A DNA stretch of 64,000 bases from Rhizobiales bacterium Y(2018) (GTDB taxonomy: Bacteria; Pseudomonadota; Alphaproteobacteria; Rhizobiales; Aestuariivirgaceae), in the NCBI GenBank assembly GCA_005502925.1, contig SCPD01000021.1, positions 1 to 64,000 on the forward strand, given 5' to 3'. Positions 19,265 to 27,940 of this stretch are shown piece after piece; positions within the stretch are counted from its first letter, which is position 1; the number at the start of each line of letters is the position of its first letter. The notes beneath the pieces were generated by a model that worked only from the letters and a program-made list of their open reading frames with translations, was not told where the DNA came from and did not search any database. Made by a program: the position numbers and the translations under genes.

Positions 19265-19723
19265 ATGCTGGACAAAACCGACCGCGCCATCCTGGCCGAA
19301 TTGCAGGCCGACGCCACTCTCACCATCGATGCCCTGGCCGAGCGCATTCATCTGTCGCGCAATGCCTGCTGGCGAAGGGTGAAGCAGCTGGAGGAGACCG
19401 GCGTCATCAAGGCCCGGGTGGCGCTGCTCGATGCGGCAAAGCTCGGCCTCGGCCTCACCGCTTTCATCGCCATCCGTACCGCCCAGCATGAGGAGAAGTG
19501 GCTGGAGAAATTCTCCCGCGCGGTGCGTGACTTTCCCGAGATCATCGGCGTCTACCGCACCACCGGCGAGACCGACTATCTGCTCCAGGCGGTGGTCAAC
19601 GACATCGCCGGTTATGACCAGCTCTATAAGCGCCTCATCACCCGCATCGCCCTCACCGACGTCTCGGCGAGTTTCGTGATGGAGAAGATCAAGGAGACGA
19701 CGGCGCTGCCGCTCGCAGAGTAG
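19265..19723 (+). CDS. Lrp/AsnC family transcriptional regulator
   Basis: A 152-residue regulator with an N-terminal HTH (LDKTDRAILAELQADATLTIDALAERI, then LSRNACWRRVKQLEETGVI) and a C-terminal RAM domain (about residues 65-145) that senses amino acids and drives octamer formation. The palindrome overlaps the normal ribosome-binding position, and no Shine-Dalgarno is visible, so the mRNA may be leaderless or weakly translated. Its targets are unknown; the divergent DUF6356-like gene is the closest candidate. Confidence 0.93.
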   Translation: MLDKTDRAILAELQADATLTIDALAERIHLSRNACWRRVKQLEETGVIKARVALLDAAKLGLGLTAFIAIRTAQHEEKWLEKFSRAVRDFPEIIGVYRTTGETDYLLQAVVNDIAGYDQLYKRLITRIALTDVSASFVMEKIKETTALPLAE

Positions 19724-19724
19724 C

Positions 19725-20531
19725 TCAGGTCACCGTGCCGCGCAGAATATCGGCGACAGACTTGCAGGTCGGGATCAGCTGCGCGCAGATCGTCTGCCTT
19801 ATCGCCCCCACCATCCGGCTCTCTGGCGCCGACAGGCTGATCGCCGCGATGGCATTGCCTTTGTCGTTGAAGATCGGCGCCGCGATGCAGCACGAGCCCT
19901 CCTCGTCCTCGCCCTCATCGACCGCATAGCCGGTGGCGCGGATGATATCGAGTTGCGCGAAGAACCGCTCCCGATCGATCGTGGTTCTGGGTGTTACGGG
20001 CGACAGCAGGCCGGGCAGCAGCTTTTCCGCCTGCGGGCGTGGCTGGAACGCCAGGATGACCTTGCCCAGGGCCGTGCTGTGCAGATGCCCGCCCGATCCG
20101 ATCTGCGCCTGCATCCTGAGCGACCGGCGGCTTTCGATGATGTCGAGATAGAGGATCTCCGACGCCGCGATCACGCCCAGATTCACCGTTTCATTGAAGC
20201 GGTCGCGCAGATCGAGGAGATAGGGCCGGCAAACCTGGCGCAGCATCTCGTAAGGGTTGCTCGAATGGGAGAGCCACCACAGGCCGATGCCGGGCCGGTA
20301 GTGATCTGTCGCAGCGTCATGCTCGATGAGGCGTTTGGTGGCGAGGCTGCGCAGATAGCGGAAGACGGTCGTCTTCGGCAGCTCCGCCAGCTTGACCAGC
20401 TCGTTGAGGCTGATTGGCTGGGATGCCTCGCAGACGAGCTGCAGCACCTGCATCGCCTTGATCACCGGCTGGACGATATAGCGGTCTTCGCCCTCCAGGG
20501 GGTTGAGCGGCGTTTCAGCGTTTCTCTTCAT
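19725..20531 (-). CDS. IclR family transcriptional regulator
   Basis: A 268-residue IclR protein: an N-terminal winged HTH (about residues 20-80, VIKAMQVLQLVCEASQPISLNEL... then LPKTTVFRYLRSL) and a C-terminal effector domain (about 95-265) with HSTALGKVILA and GEDEEGSCCIAAPIF. The start at 20531 (MKRNAETP) is used; a longer frame adds 24 residues. It is divergent from the SDR gene at 20638 and is the most likely local regulator of the adjoining catabolic cluster. Only one base separates its stop from that of asnC, in convergent orientation. Confidence 0.92.
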   Translation of the reverse strand: MKRNAETPLNPLEGEDRYIVQPVIKAMQVLQLVCEASQPISLNELVKLAELPKTTVFRYLRSLATKRLIEHDAATDHYRPGIGLWWLSHSSNPYEMLRQVCRPYLLDLRDRFNETVNLGVIAASEILYLDIIESRRSLRMQAQIGSGGHLHSTALGKVILAFQPRPQAEKLLPGLLSPVTPRTTIDRERFFAQLDIIRATGYAVDEGEDEEGSCCIAAPIFNDKGNAIAAISLSAPESRMVGAIRQTICAQLIPTCKSVADILRGTVT

Positions 20532-20545
20532 AAAACAAACTTTTC

Positions 20546-20602
20546 TTGACACGGAACTGAGGCCTATGGTCTGCATAATGTCAGGACTTGCCCTCCAGGG
20601 CA
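20546..20602. promoter_or_regulatory. iclR-SDR divergent control region
   Basis: The gap holds a TTGACA hexamer (20546-20551, plus strand) and the imperfect palindrome TGCCCT-CC-AGGGCA (20589-20602), a plausible IclR operator just upstream of the SDR. A second GCCCTCCAGGG string occurs about 100 bases away inside iclR. No good -10 is seen for the TTGACA, so the promoter itself is not assigned. Confidence 0.35.
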
Positions 20603-20637
20603 AACGCCAGTTCCGGCCCCATCCTTAACAGGCGCAT

Positions 20638-21402
20638 ATGCGTGACCTCATCGACAAGCTTGCTCTGGTGACCGGCGGCGCCGGGGGACTGGGCGAGGAG
20701 ATTTGCTTCGGTCTCGCCGAAGCCGGTGCCCGCGTCATCCTGCATGACCTTCCGGAGTCTCCCGCCGCGGCGGTGTGCGACCGGATCAACGCGCAAGGCT
20801 TCCCCCACAAAGTCGAGACCGTCACGGGCGATCTGTTCGATCTCGAAGGGCTGAAAGCCGCCGTCGGAGCCCTGCTCGACTCTGAAGGGCCGATCGAGAT
20901 CCTGGTCAACAACGCCGCGATCAATCCGCGCGATCCGATCGAGACCTATTCGCTCGAGCACTTCACCCGCGTGCAGGCGATCAATGCGCATGCCGCTTTC
21001 GTGCTCTGTCAGGCGGTCGTGCCGGGCATGAAACAGAGGGGCTCAGGCTCGATCGTCAATATCGGCAGCCTGACGCTGTCCGGCGCCGTGACCGACATGG
21101 TGCCTTATGTCTTCGCCAAGGGATCCCTCCTCGGACTGACGCGCGCATTGGCGCGGGAAGTCGGCCCCGCCGGTATCCGTGTCAACATGATTTCGCCCGG
21201 CGCCATACCGACCGAGCTCGAGCGCCGCGTCTGGGCCGACCGTCTCGCCGAGATCGACGCCCAGGTGCTGGGACTTCAGTCGCTCAAATATCGCGGCTCC
21301 GCCCGCGATGTCGCCGAAGCCGTCCTGTTCCTCGCTTCGCCCCGGAGCCGCTTCATCACCGGCCACGAGCTGCATGTGAATGGCGGCTGGTACATGGGGT
21401 GA
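20638..21402 (+). CDS. SDR family oxidoreductase
   Basis: A 254-residue classical short-chain dehydrogenase/reductase. The cofactor motif is VTGGAGGLGEE, NNAA follows near residue 97, and the catalytic Tyr-x-x-x-Lys is PYVFAKGS; Asp40 after the second strand (ILHDLPE) favours NAD over NADP. Polyol or sugar-alcohol oxidation is common for such enzymes, but the substrate is not known. Its stop overlaps the GTG start of the next gene, so the two form an operon divergent from iclR. Confidence 0.9.
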   Translation: MRDLIDKLALVTGGAGGLGEEICFGLAEAGARVILHDLPESPAAAVCDRINAQGFPHKVETVTGDLFDLEGLKAAVGALLDSEGPIEILVNNAAINPRDPIETYSLEHFTRVQAINAHAAFVLCQAVVPGMKQRGSGSIVNIGSLTLSGAVTDMVPYVFAKGSLLGLTRALAREVGPAGIRVNMISPGAIPTELERRVWADRLAEIDAQVLGLQSLKYRGSARDVAEAVLFLASPRSRFITGHELHVNGGWYMG

Positions 21403-22286
21403 CCCTCACTATTGGCTGGGACTACGGCCTGCTTGCGGTGGATCGCTTTGGCGGTCGCGTAGGGCCGGTGCTTTTCGTGCTCCCCGATGGCCGCCAAGTA
21501 GCGCCGCTCGCGGTGGCGCCGTGGTTCAGCGAGAAGGTCGACCTTTCGCTTACACCCCTTTTCCACCGCCTGCGCGGTGAATGGCCATGCGTCCCCTTCG
21601 GCAAGGACGTCAGTCATGGTTATAGCGCGTCGCAGGAGTGGGACGTGCTGGAAGCTTCCGACAGCTGCATCAGGCTCTCTATCACCTATCCGGCCGGTCA
21701 TCCGATCAAGCGCCTCGAGCGCATGATTCGTCCCCTGCCCGACCGGCCCGCTATCGACCTCAAGCTGATCATCGACGCGCGGGAAGACTGCCGGCTTCCC
21801 GTCGGCCTTCACCCTATCCTGGGCGCCGGTCCCTGGTTCATCGATCTGCCGCCCGAAACATCTGTGGCCACCCCGGATTCAATCATTGCCCCTATCGCAA
21901 GCGTCCCGGCCTCCAACGGCGCATTCATCGACGCCCGTCTTTTTCCGCCTGACATCCCTGCCGAGGAGCTGCTACAGGTTCTCGAAACGAAAGGCCGCGT
22001 CGGTCTCGTCAATAGGAGCGAGAGCTACCGTCTCGACCTCACCTGGAACGACGCTCACTTTCCGAGCCTTCTTTTGTGGATCAGCCACCGCGCCTTGACG
22101 ATGCCGCCCTGGAACGGACGCACCACGATGCTCGGGGTCGAGCCGGTCTGCTCGGCCTTTGATCACGGCACCGCGGTCGCGCAAGCCGACAACCCGATCA
22201 AGGAGCGCGGCATCGCCACCACGCTGACACTGCGCGCACGTGAGCCCTTCAGGACGCAATATCGTCTTTCTGCCGAGGCGCTCTAA
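21399..22286 (+). CDS. aldose-1-epimerase-like (mutarotase-fold) protein
   Basis: A 295-residue protein started by a GTG overlapping the SDR stop. Its beta-rich composition and motifs (CRLPVGLHPILG with a conserved His, and LGVEPVCSAFD near the end) resemble the galactose-mutarotase superfamily. No catalytic assignment is possible from sequence alone. It would interconvert or bind a sugar ring, in keeping with the sugar-type transporter nearby. Its stop overlaps the stop of the GMC gene by four bases, tail to tail. Confidence 0.55.
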   Translation: MTLTIGWDYGLLAVDRFGGRVGPVLFVLPDGRQVAPLAVAPWFSEKVDLSLTPLFHRLRGEWPCVPFGKDVSHGYSASQEWDVLEASDSCIRLSITYPAGHPIKRLERMIRPLPDRPAIDLKLIIDAREDCRLPVGLHPILGAGPWFIDLPPETSVATPDSIIAPIASVPASNGAFIDARLFPPDIPAEELLQVLETKGRVGLVNRSESYRLDLTWNDAHFPSLLLWISHRALTMPPWNGRTTMLGVEPVCSAFDHGTAVAQADNPIKERGIATTLTLRAREPFRTQYRLSAEAL

Positions 22287-23896
22287 TCCACGCCACGCAT
22301 AATCGAGATGGCACGCGAAGCGAGCGCCATCGTCGGCGCGTTGGTATTTGCGGTCACGATCTTCGGCATCACCGAGGCATCGACCACCCGGAGCCCGTCG
22401 ATCCCGCGCACGCGAAGCTCCGGTGTCACCACCGCATCGTCATCCCCCTCGCGGCCCATCCGGCAGGTGCCGACGGGGTGATAGTCCGTCTTCACCGTGC
22501 GGCGCATATGCTCATCGATCGCCGCGTCATCCGCCGCCCCCGCGCCAGGCAAGATTTCTTTCGTCACCACATCGCGGAGCGGCCCCGCCGCCAGGATTTC
22601 GCGCGCCACCCGCATGCCGTCGCGCAGATGGCGCATGTCGTCCGGATGGCCGAGATAATTCGGGTTCACCAGCGGCAGCTCGCGCGGATCGGCCGAGCGC
22701 AGGCGCAGCCAGCCCGTGGCGCGCGGCCGCATCAGCACCGCATGCAGGGTGACGCCGTCGATATCGGGGACGCCCCGGACATCCTCATCGATGTAACTCG
22801 TCTTCGGCACGCACCAGATCTGGACGACCGGATCGCCGCTGCCATCCTCGGGCACATGGAACGAGCAGGCCTCGACGCCGGTGGTGGTGATGCGCCCGCG
22901 CCCCAGCAGCAGATATTCGATGCCGTTGGCGATCTTGCGGAAACCCTGATCCTGGCGGAAATAACCGTAGTTGCCGGGGGCGGCCGCCGCGATCGGCGCG
23001 CCGCAATGATCCTGCAGGTTGTTGCCGACACCGGCGAGATCGGCCTCGACCTTGATCCCGAGCTTGCCGAGCTCATCCGCCGGTCCGATGCCCGACAGCA
23101 TCAGGAGCTGCGGCGAAGCGAGCGCGCCTGCAGCCAGGATCACCTCGCCATCGGCGCGCGCCTGGAGACGGCTTCCGGCGATCGAATAGTCGACGCCGAC
23201 CGCGCGTCCCCGCTCGATCGCGATGCGTTCGACCCGCGCGCCGGTGACGATCTCGAGATTGGGATTGCCGCGGATCGGCGTGATGAAGGCATCGACCGCG
23301 CTGCACCGGCGTCCGCCGCCCGTGGTCACTTGCGGATAGCCGACACCGGCCGGCGCGCCATTATTGAAGTCGGGCGTATAGGCGACGCCCATGCCCTGCA
23401 GCGTGCGCACATACTTATGGCTCATCTCGCAGATGAAGCCGGGATCGGAGACCCTGAGCGGCCCGCTCGCGCCATGGAAATCATTGTTGAATTTCTGGTT
23501 GCCCTCGAGGCGCATGAAATGCGGCAGGATCTTGCGCCACGACCACAGATCGCTCCCGGTCATCTCGCCCCAGATATCGTAATCGGCGGCGCGCCCGCGC
23601 ATGTAGGCCTGCGCATTGATGCTGCTGCCACCGCCCAGCACCTTGCCTTGCGGGATCATCTGCACCCGCCCGCCGAGCTGTTCCTGCGGCACGGTAAAAT
23701 GCTGGGTGAAATATTTCGTGCCGCCGAGGATCTGGCTGAAGCCCGCCGGCGCTTTCAGGATCCAGTCCTTGTAATCGCCCCCCGCTTCGAGAAGGAGCAC
23801 CCGCGCGCCGAATTCCGCGACCAGCCGCGATGCGGCGACGCAGCCGGCACTGCCGCCGCCGACGACGATATAGTCATAGGTCTTGGCCGCCGCCAT
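22283..23896 (-). CDS. GMC family oxidoreductase (choline-dehydrogenase-like)
   Basis: A 537-residue FAD enzyme that oxidises a primary or secondary alcohol. The FAD-binding motif YIVVGGGSAGC is at the N terminus, GMC signature 1 is at about residues 82-105 (QGKVLGGGSSINAQAYMRG), and the catalytic His is in DYHPVGTCRMG near residue 470. It is the last gene of the minus-strand operon aminotransferase, M81, UxuA-like, GMC; its ATG overlaps the UxuA-like stop as TGATG. The polyol or amino-alcohol substrate is unknown. Confidence 0.92.
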   Translation of the reverse strand: MAAAKTYDYIVVGGGSAGCVAASRLVAEFGARVLLLEAGGDYKDWILKAPAGFSQILGGTKYFTQHFTVPQEQLGGRVQMIPQGKVLGGGSSINAQAYMRGRAADYDIWGEMTGSDLWSWRKILPHFMRLEGNQKFNNDFHGASGPLRVSDPGFICEMSHKYVRTLQGMGVAYTPDFNNGAPAGVGYPQVTTGGGRRCSAVDAFITPIRGNPNLEIVTGARVERIAIERGRAVGVDYSIAGSRLQARADGEVILAAGALASPQLLMLSGIGPADELGKLGIKVEADLAGVGNNLQDHCGAPIAAAAPGNYGYFRQDQGFRKIANGIEYLLLGRGRITTTGVEACSFHVPEDGSGDPVVQIWCVPKTSYIDEDVRGVPDIDGVTLHAVLMRPRATGWLRLRSADPRELPLVNPNYLGHPDDMRHLRDGMRVAREILAAGPLRDVVTKEILPGAGAADDAAIDEHMRRTVKTDYHPVGTCRMGREGDDDAVVTPELRVRGIDGLRVVDASVMPKIVTANTNAPTMALASRAISIMRGVD

Positions 23897-24867
23897 CAGC
23901 GTCTTCCCGCGGACTGTGTCGCCCGCTCCAACCCGCGCAGATAGCCGATGGCGAAGAGATGCCCTTGGATGGCGTAGCCTTCAGGACCGTCCCTGTCATC
24001 GGTGGCGAGCAACGGTGCGTGATCGCTGCGCAGATAGCCGTCGAAGCCGATCTCATGCAGCTTGCGGAACACAGCGATCAGATCGGTCTGGCCGTCATCG
24101 GGAAAGGTCTCGATGAAGTCGGTGCCGGTGCCGGAGATGTCGCGCACATGCACATAGGGAATGCGGTCCCGGTAGCGCTCGATGAGGGCGAGGATGTCGG
24201 CGCCCATCTCGGCGAAGCAGCCGATGCAGAAGGTGATGGCATTGGCGGGGCTCGACGAGATCGCCAGCAACCGGTCGAAGCTCTCCTGCCGGTCCATGAT
24301 CCGCTCCAGCCCGCAGAGCGGCGAGAGCGGCGGATCATCGGGATGCATGGCGAGCCTGACACCGGCCGCTTCCGCCGCCGGCACCACCGCTTTCAGGAAA
24401 CGTTCGAGATTGTCCCACATGCGCTCGCGCGGGATCGCCGCCTCGTCATGCGGCATCGTCTTCGCCGTCACGTCGCTCAGGCGGAAACCGCTGGTGCGGG
24501 CCCCGCCCCGTGTCGTCGCATCGAAGCGGGTGCGCACCACCATCGCGTCTTCGCTCACCTGCGGCATGAAGTTGTAGGCCACCACTTCGACACCGAGCCG
24601 CCCGAGATGGCCGATGATGCGCTTATAACGTTCGATCTGCTCATCCGCTCCCGCCTTACCCATCACGATGCGGTCGATCGCCGGTCCCTGCTCGGCAATT
24701 TTCCACGGCAGGTCATGGCGTTCATAAATGGCGCGGATCTCTTTCAGCGCCGCGAGATCGTCCGGCAGATCCTGCATGTCGTAATGCACGGCAAAGTCGC
24801 CGCCCAGCTGCCTCAGCGCCTGAAGGCGCCTTTCATTCGGCGGTGTCACGACCATGGACAGCTTCAT
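23896..24867 (-). CDS. UxuA-like mannonate dehydratase family protein
   Basis: A 323-residue TIM-barrel protein of the mannonate dehydratase (UxuA) family. Visible signatures are MHPDDPPLSPLCGLERI around residue 185 and the metal-site region FCIGCFAEMGADI near 220, followed by HVRDISGTGTDFIETF. Canonical UxuA dehydrates D-mannonate to 2-keto-3-deoxygluconate; here the sequence differs (for example GCFAEMG) and the context is not a hexuronate operon, so the acid substrate is uncertain. The ATG at 24867 has GGAG about six bases upstream; a frame extending to 25548 runs antisense-like through the M81 gene and was rejected. Confidence 0.82.
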   Translation of the reverse strand: MKLSMVVTPPNERRLQALRQLGGDFAVHYDMQDLPDDLAALKEIRAIYERHDLPWKIAEQGPAIDRIVMGKAGADEQIERYKRIIGHLGRLGVEVVAYNFMPQVSEDAMVVRTRFDATTRGGARTSGFRLSDVTAKTMPHDEAAIPRERMWDNLERFLKAVVPAAEAAGVRLAMHPDDPPLSPLCGLERIMDRQESFDRLLAISSSPANAITFCIGCFAEMGADILALIERYRDRIPYVHVRDISGTGTDFIETFPDDGQTDLIAVFRKLHEIGFDGYLRSDHAPLLATDDRDGPEGYAIQGHLFAIGYLRGLERATQSAGRR

Positions 24868-24881
24868 AGGGGCTCCTCGGT

Positions 24882-26360
24882 TCAGAAAGGATCGATCGGA
24901 TAAAGCGGCCGCGTCACCCGCGTGAAGGGAATGCGGCGCATGTCGGGCGCCGTCGGCCCGGCCGTATTGGCCGAGATGATGCGCGCCGCAAAAGGCCCGA
25001 AGCTCTGGCGGAAATGCGCTGGCGACTTCACGAAAACCAGCGCCGCCCGATCGAGCGGCAGACCTTGTGAGAAATACATCGCCTTGTCCCATTCCATCGA
25101 CGGCTGGCTGCGGACCAGAAGCCGGATCGACCCGATCGCGATGACCGCCGTCGGCCCCATCGACAATTCGAGGCCGTTCGGCCCGCCATCGGTCATCTTG
25201 TAAGTACCGTCCGACAGCGACAGCACGCGACCGCGAAGGGTGACCGACGCGCCATCCGCCTTCGAGAAATAATGCCCGACCGGAGTTACGACCTCCGCCC
25301 CGGCGCCGGCCGTGATCGCGGTGGCAACCGCGCCTGGATCGCAAATAGTGAGATAGGACAGCCCCGGCGCTCTGTCCGCGCCCAAAGCGAGCAGCGTCTT
25401 CAGCACCTCCGCGCTGTCCGCTGCCGAGCCCCCTGTCGGCGCATCGCCCGCATCGCTCACCAGCGTCATGCCTTGCGATGAGAGTCCAATGCGGATGGCC
25501 TCCTCCAACGCCACGAGTTCGGGCAAGAAATCGGCCCGCCGCTGCCACGTCATCTCGGCCAGCTTCTCTGCCGCCGCCGTGGCGCGTTCCCTATCCTCGG
25601 CGCAGACCAGCGCCGCGAAACCCAGATCCGGCACATCGATCCAGGGCTGCACCGGAAACAGCGCCGCATGGATCACCTCACCGTCACGCTCCATCCGCCG
25701 CGCCTCCTGGACGACCGGCAGCAACGGCCCGTCGGTGGTGCGCGTGCATACGGGGCTCACCAGCAGCGGCCGCTTGGCGAGCGCCATGGCCGGCATCGGC
25801 CGCCGCCCCGCCACGACATCGAGCAGAATGCGCGCCGTGCGCTGGCCGGTCTCGTACATGTCGATATGCGGATATTCGCGATAGCCGATATGGAACACGT
25901 TGGGCTGCAGCTTCAACGGTGTGATATGGCCATGGAGATCGAGGCTGACGCCGATCGGCACCGATCCGGGCAGGATCCGGCGCAGGCGCTGGATGATCTC
26001 GCCATCGCCATCCGGCTGATCTTCGACGACGAGCGCCCCATGCAGCGCCAGCAGCACGCCGTCGACCGGTCCCGCGGCGCGCAGGCGTTTCTCCATCTCA
26101 CCGACCAGCGTGTCGAAGGCCTCGCGCGTCACCGTGCCGCTGGCGGCCGCATAAGCGGCAAGGAGCGGCACCGGCTCCGCTTTGACTTCTTTCAGGACAT
26201 CGAAAAAACCAGGCACTTCGGTGCGCGCCGCGCCATAGCCGGTGAGCATCTCAGCCCCGCGCAGCAGATAGTAGCTTTCGAAGGTCGCGACCGTCGTCGG
26301 CAAGGGTGAGAAGCTGTTGCTCTCCTGCATGAGGGACGCGACGGCGATGCGGATCGGCAT
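24882..26360 (-). CDS. M81 (MlrC-like) metallopeptidase family protein
   Basis: A 492-residue member of the MlrC/DUF1485 family. Best-known member MlrC hydrolyses linear microcystin, but most members sit in catabolic operons of unknown substrate. Features are the start IRIAVASLMQESNSFSP, the HGAL motif near residue 106, the putative metal site SLDLHGHIT near 140, and VSDAGDAPTGGS near 305. It lies 14 bases after the aminotransferase and 14 before the UxuA-like gene. In this context it may cleave an amide or lactam rather than a peptide; that is speculation. Confidence 0.85.
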   Translation of the reverse strand: MPIRIAVASLMQESNSFSPLPTTVATFESYYLLRGAEMLTGYGAARTEVPGFFDVLKEVKAEPVPLLAAYAAASGTVTREAFDTLVGEMEKRLRAAGPVDGVLLALHGALVVEDQPDGDGEIIQRLRRILPGSVPIGVSLDLHGHITPLKLQPNVFHIGYREYPHIDMYETGQRTARILLDVVAGRRPMPAMALAKRPLLVSPVCTRTTDGPLLPVVQEARRMERDGEVIHAALFPVQPWIDVPDLGFAALVCAEDRERATAAAEKLAEMTWQRRADFLPELVALEEAIRIGLSSQGMTLVSDAGDAPTGGSAADSAEVLKTLLALGADRAPGLSYLTICDPGAVATAITAGAGAEVVTPVGHYFSKADGASVTLRGRVLSLSDGTYKMTDGGPNGLELSMGPTAVIAIGSIRLLVRSQPSMEWDKAMYFSQGLPLDRAALVFVKSPAHFRQSFGPFAARIISANTAGPTAPDMRRIPFTRVTRPLYPIDPF

Positions 26361-26374
26361 GGTCGACGGATCTC

Positions 26375-27670
26375 CTAGAGGCTGGCGAGCGCCCCTTTAA
26401 GGGCCGCGACGGTCTCGTCGATCACCGCATCATCATGCTCGGTCGAGATGAACCAGGCACCGCGTTCGAGCACGCGCACCCCACGCTCGAGCAGCGCCGT
26501 GGTCAGGCGCACATAGCCGGCGCGGTCGGTGGCGATGATGTCGCGATAGTTGCGCGGCGCCGCCTTGAGCCCGAAGCCGACATGGAAAATCTGCGGAAAG
26601 CCGGTGACCGTCGCAGGTGCTCCGGCCGCCGTCAGCGCCGACCTGACACCTTCCATCAGGCGGGCGCCCCGCTGTTCGAGCTTGTCATAAGTGCCGGGCG
26701 CCTTCAGCGCCTTCAGCGTCGCCACCGTCGCCGCCATCGCGATCGACTGCGAATTATAGGTGCCGCCATGCATCACCTTGCGGCCCGAGGCGAACTCGTC
26801 CATCAGCGCCGCCTTGCCGGCGAGCCCCGCCACCGGGAAGCCGCTCGCCACCGCCTTGCCGAAGATGGTGAGATCGGGCGTGACACCGAGGCGCTGCTGC
26901 ACGCCGCCGGCGCTCACCCGGAAACCGGTGATGACTTCATCGAAGATCAGCACCGTGCCCGCCTTGCTGCAGGCCTGGCGCACGCCTTCGAGATATCCCG
27001 CTGTCGGGAAGATGGCGCCGGTATTGCACATCGCCGGCTCCATGATGAGAGCGGCGACGTCGCCACGGGCGAGGCGTTCCTCGACGAGATCGAGCCGGTT
27101 CCACGACAGCACTTCGACGCGCTGGCCGGCGAGGTCATCCTGCCCTTCCGTGCCGGCCTGCGGCACCGGGGCCGCCTCTCCGCCCATGCGATCGGGCGCC
27201 GGCGCCACGCTCCACAGAACATTGTCGAGCCAGCCATGATAATGGCCCTCGAATTTCACGATCGCGCCACGCCCGGTAACGGCGCGCGCCAGGCGCAACG
27301 CCGCCTGCACCGCCTCGCTGCCCGACGAGCTGAAGCGCACCCGCTCCGCCGAGGGCAGCATGCCGCACAATAATTCCGCCGCCTCGAATTCCACTTCGCT
27401 TTGACCGCCGAACAGGATGCCCTTGCCGAGCTGGGCCTGTACCGCCTCCACCACCGCTTGCGGCTTGTGGCCGAGAATCATCGGTCCCATGCCGAGATAA
27501 TAGTCGATCAGCCGGTTGCCATCGGCATCATGGAGATAAGGTCCCTCGGCATGATCGAAGACGAGCGGCGTCGGTGAAATGCCGAGCCGGAAGTTGCTGC
27601 TGACGCCACCGGGCAAGTACCGGGAGGCCAGCTGGATACGGTCGCGCGAATGCTGGAAGCTGAGAGTCAC
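26375..27670 (-). CDS. class III aminotransferase, HemL-like
   Basis: A 431-residue PLP enzyme similar to glutamate-1-semialdehyde aminomutase. Family features are GNRLIDYYLGMGPMILGH, FSSSGSEAVQAALRLAR, DEVITGFRVSAGG and the PLP lysine in IFGKAVASGFPVAG near residue 260. The GTG at 27670 is preferred to an upstream ATG: GGGGA sits eight bases before it and the length then equals the family norm. Its place at the head of a catabolic operon, not a heme locus, suggests an omega-transaminase acting on an amino compound that the cluster degrades. Confidence 0.87.
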   Translation of the reverse strand: MTLSFQHSRDRIQLASRYLPGGVSSNFRLGISPTPLVFDHAEGPYLHDADGNRLIDYYLGMGPMILGHKPQAVVEAVQAQLGKGILFGGQSEVEFEAAELLCGMLPSAERVRFSSSGSEAVQAALRLARAVTGRGAIVKFEGHYHGWLDNVLWSVAPAPDRMGGEAAPVPQAGTEGQDDLAGQRVEVLSWNRLDLVEERLARGDVAALIMEPAMCNTGAIFPTAGYLEGVRQACSKAGTVLIFDEVITGFRVSAGGVQQRLGVTPDLTIFGKAVASGFPVAGLAGKAALMDEFASGRKVMHGGTYNSQSIAMAATVATLKALKAPGTYDKLEQRGARLMEGVRSALTAAGAPATVTGFPQIFHVGFGLKAAPRNYRDIIATDRAGYVRLTTALLERGVRVLERGAWFISTEHDDAVIDETVAALKGALASL

Positions 27671-27822
27671 GATACTATCCCCACATGAAATCTGCCGACA
27701 TTCAACATGCCTCATCATTTCATGTCAAGAAAACTACGTTTCTCACCAAGGAATGACCATATCGCTCATCCGCCGCGTATTTCGCCGGGCGAACCGCTTT
27801 CGGAATTACAACATTTTCCACG

Positions 27823-27899
27823 TTTCATTAGCTCTTTGGCAGATGAGTCTGCGCTCATCGGTCCGCATTTCACTTGACGGTCATCGCGAGCTAATGAAA
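27823..27899. promoter_or_regulatory. long inverted repeat in the divergent control region
   Basis: A perfect 12-bp inverted repeat, TTTCATTAGCTC at 27823-27834 and GAGCTAATGAAA at 27888-27899, is separated by 53 bases and encloses a GATGAG/CTCATC hairpin (27842-27859). It sits in the 270-base gap between the divergent aminotransferase and ABC-transporter operons. More TTTCA/TGAAA-type strings occur around 27680-27730 and 27905-27920. It is probably a DNA-looping or paired operator, possibly for the local IclR. Confidence 0.5.
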
Positions 27900-27940
27900 T
27901 ATATGTTTCGTCATGTGAACCATCGATAGGGAAAAACGGG

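Noticed and set aside
24868-25548. Extended N terminus of the UxuA-like protein
   Set aside because: The extra 227 residues run through the M81 gene in another frame, have shadow-like composition, and a good Shine-Dalgarno precedes the inner ATG at 24867.
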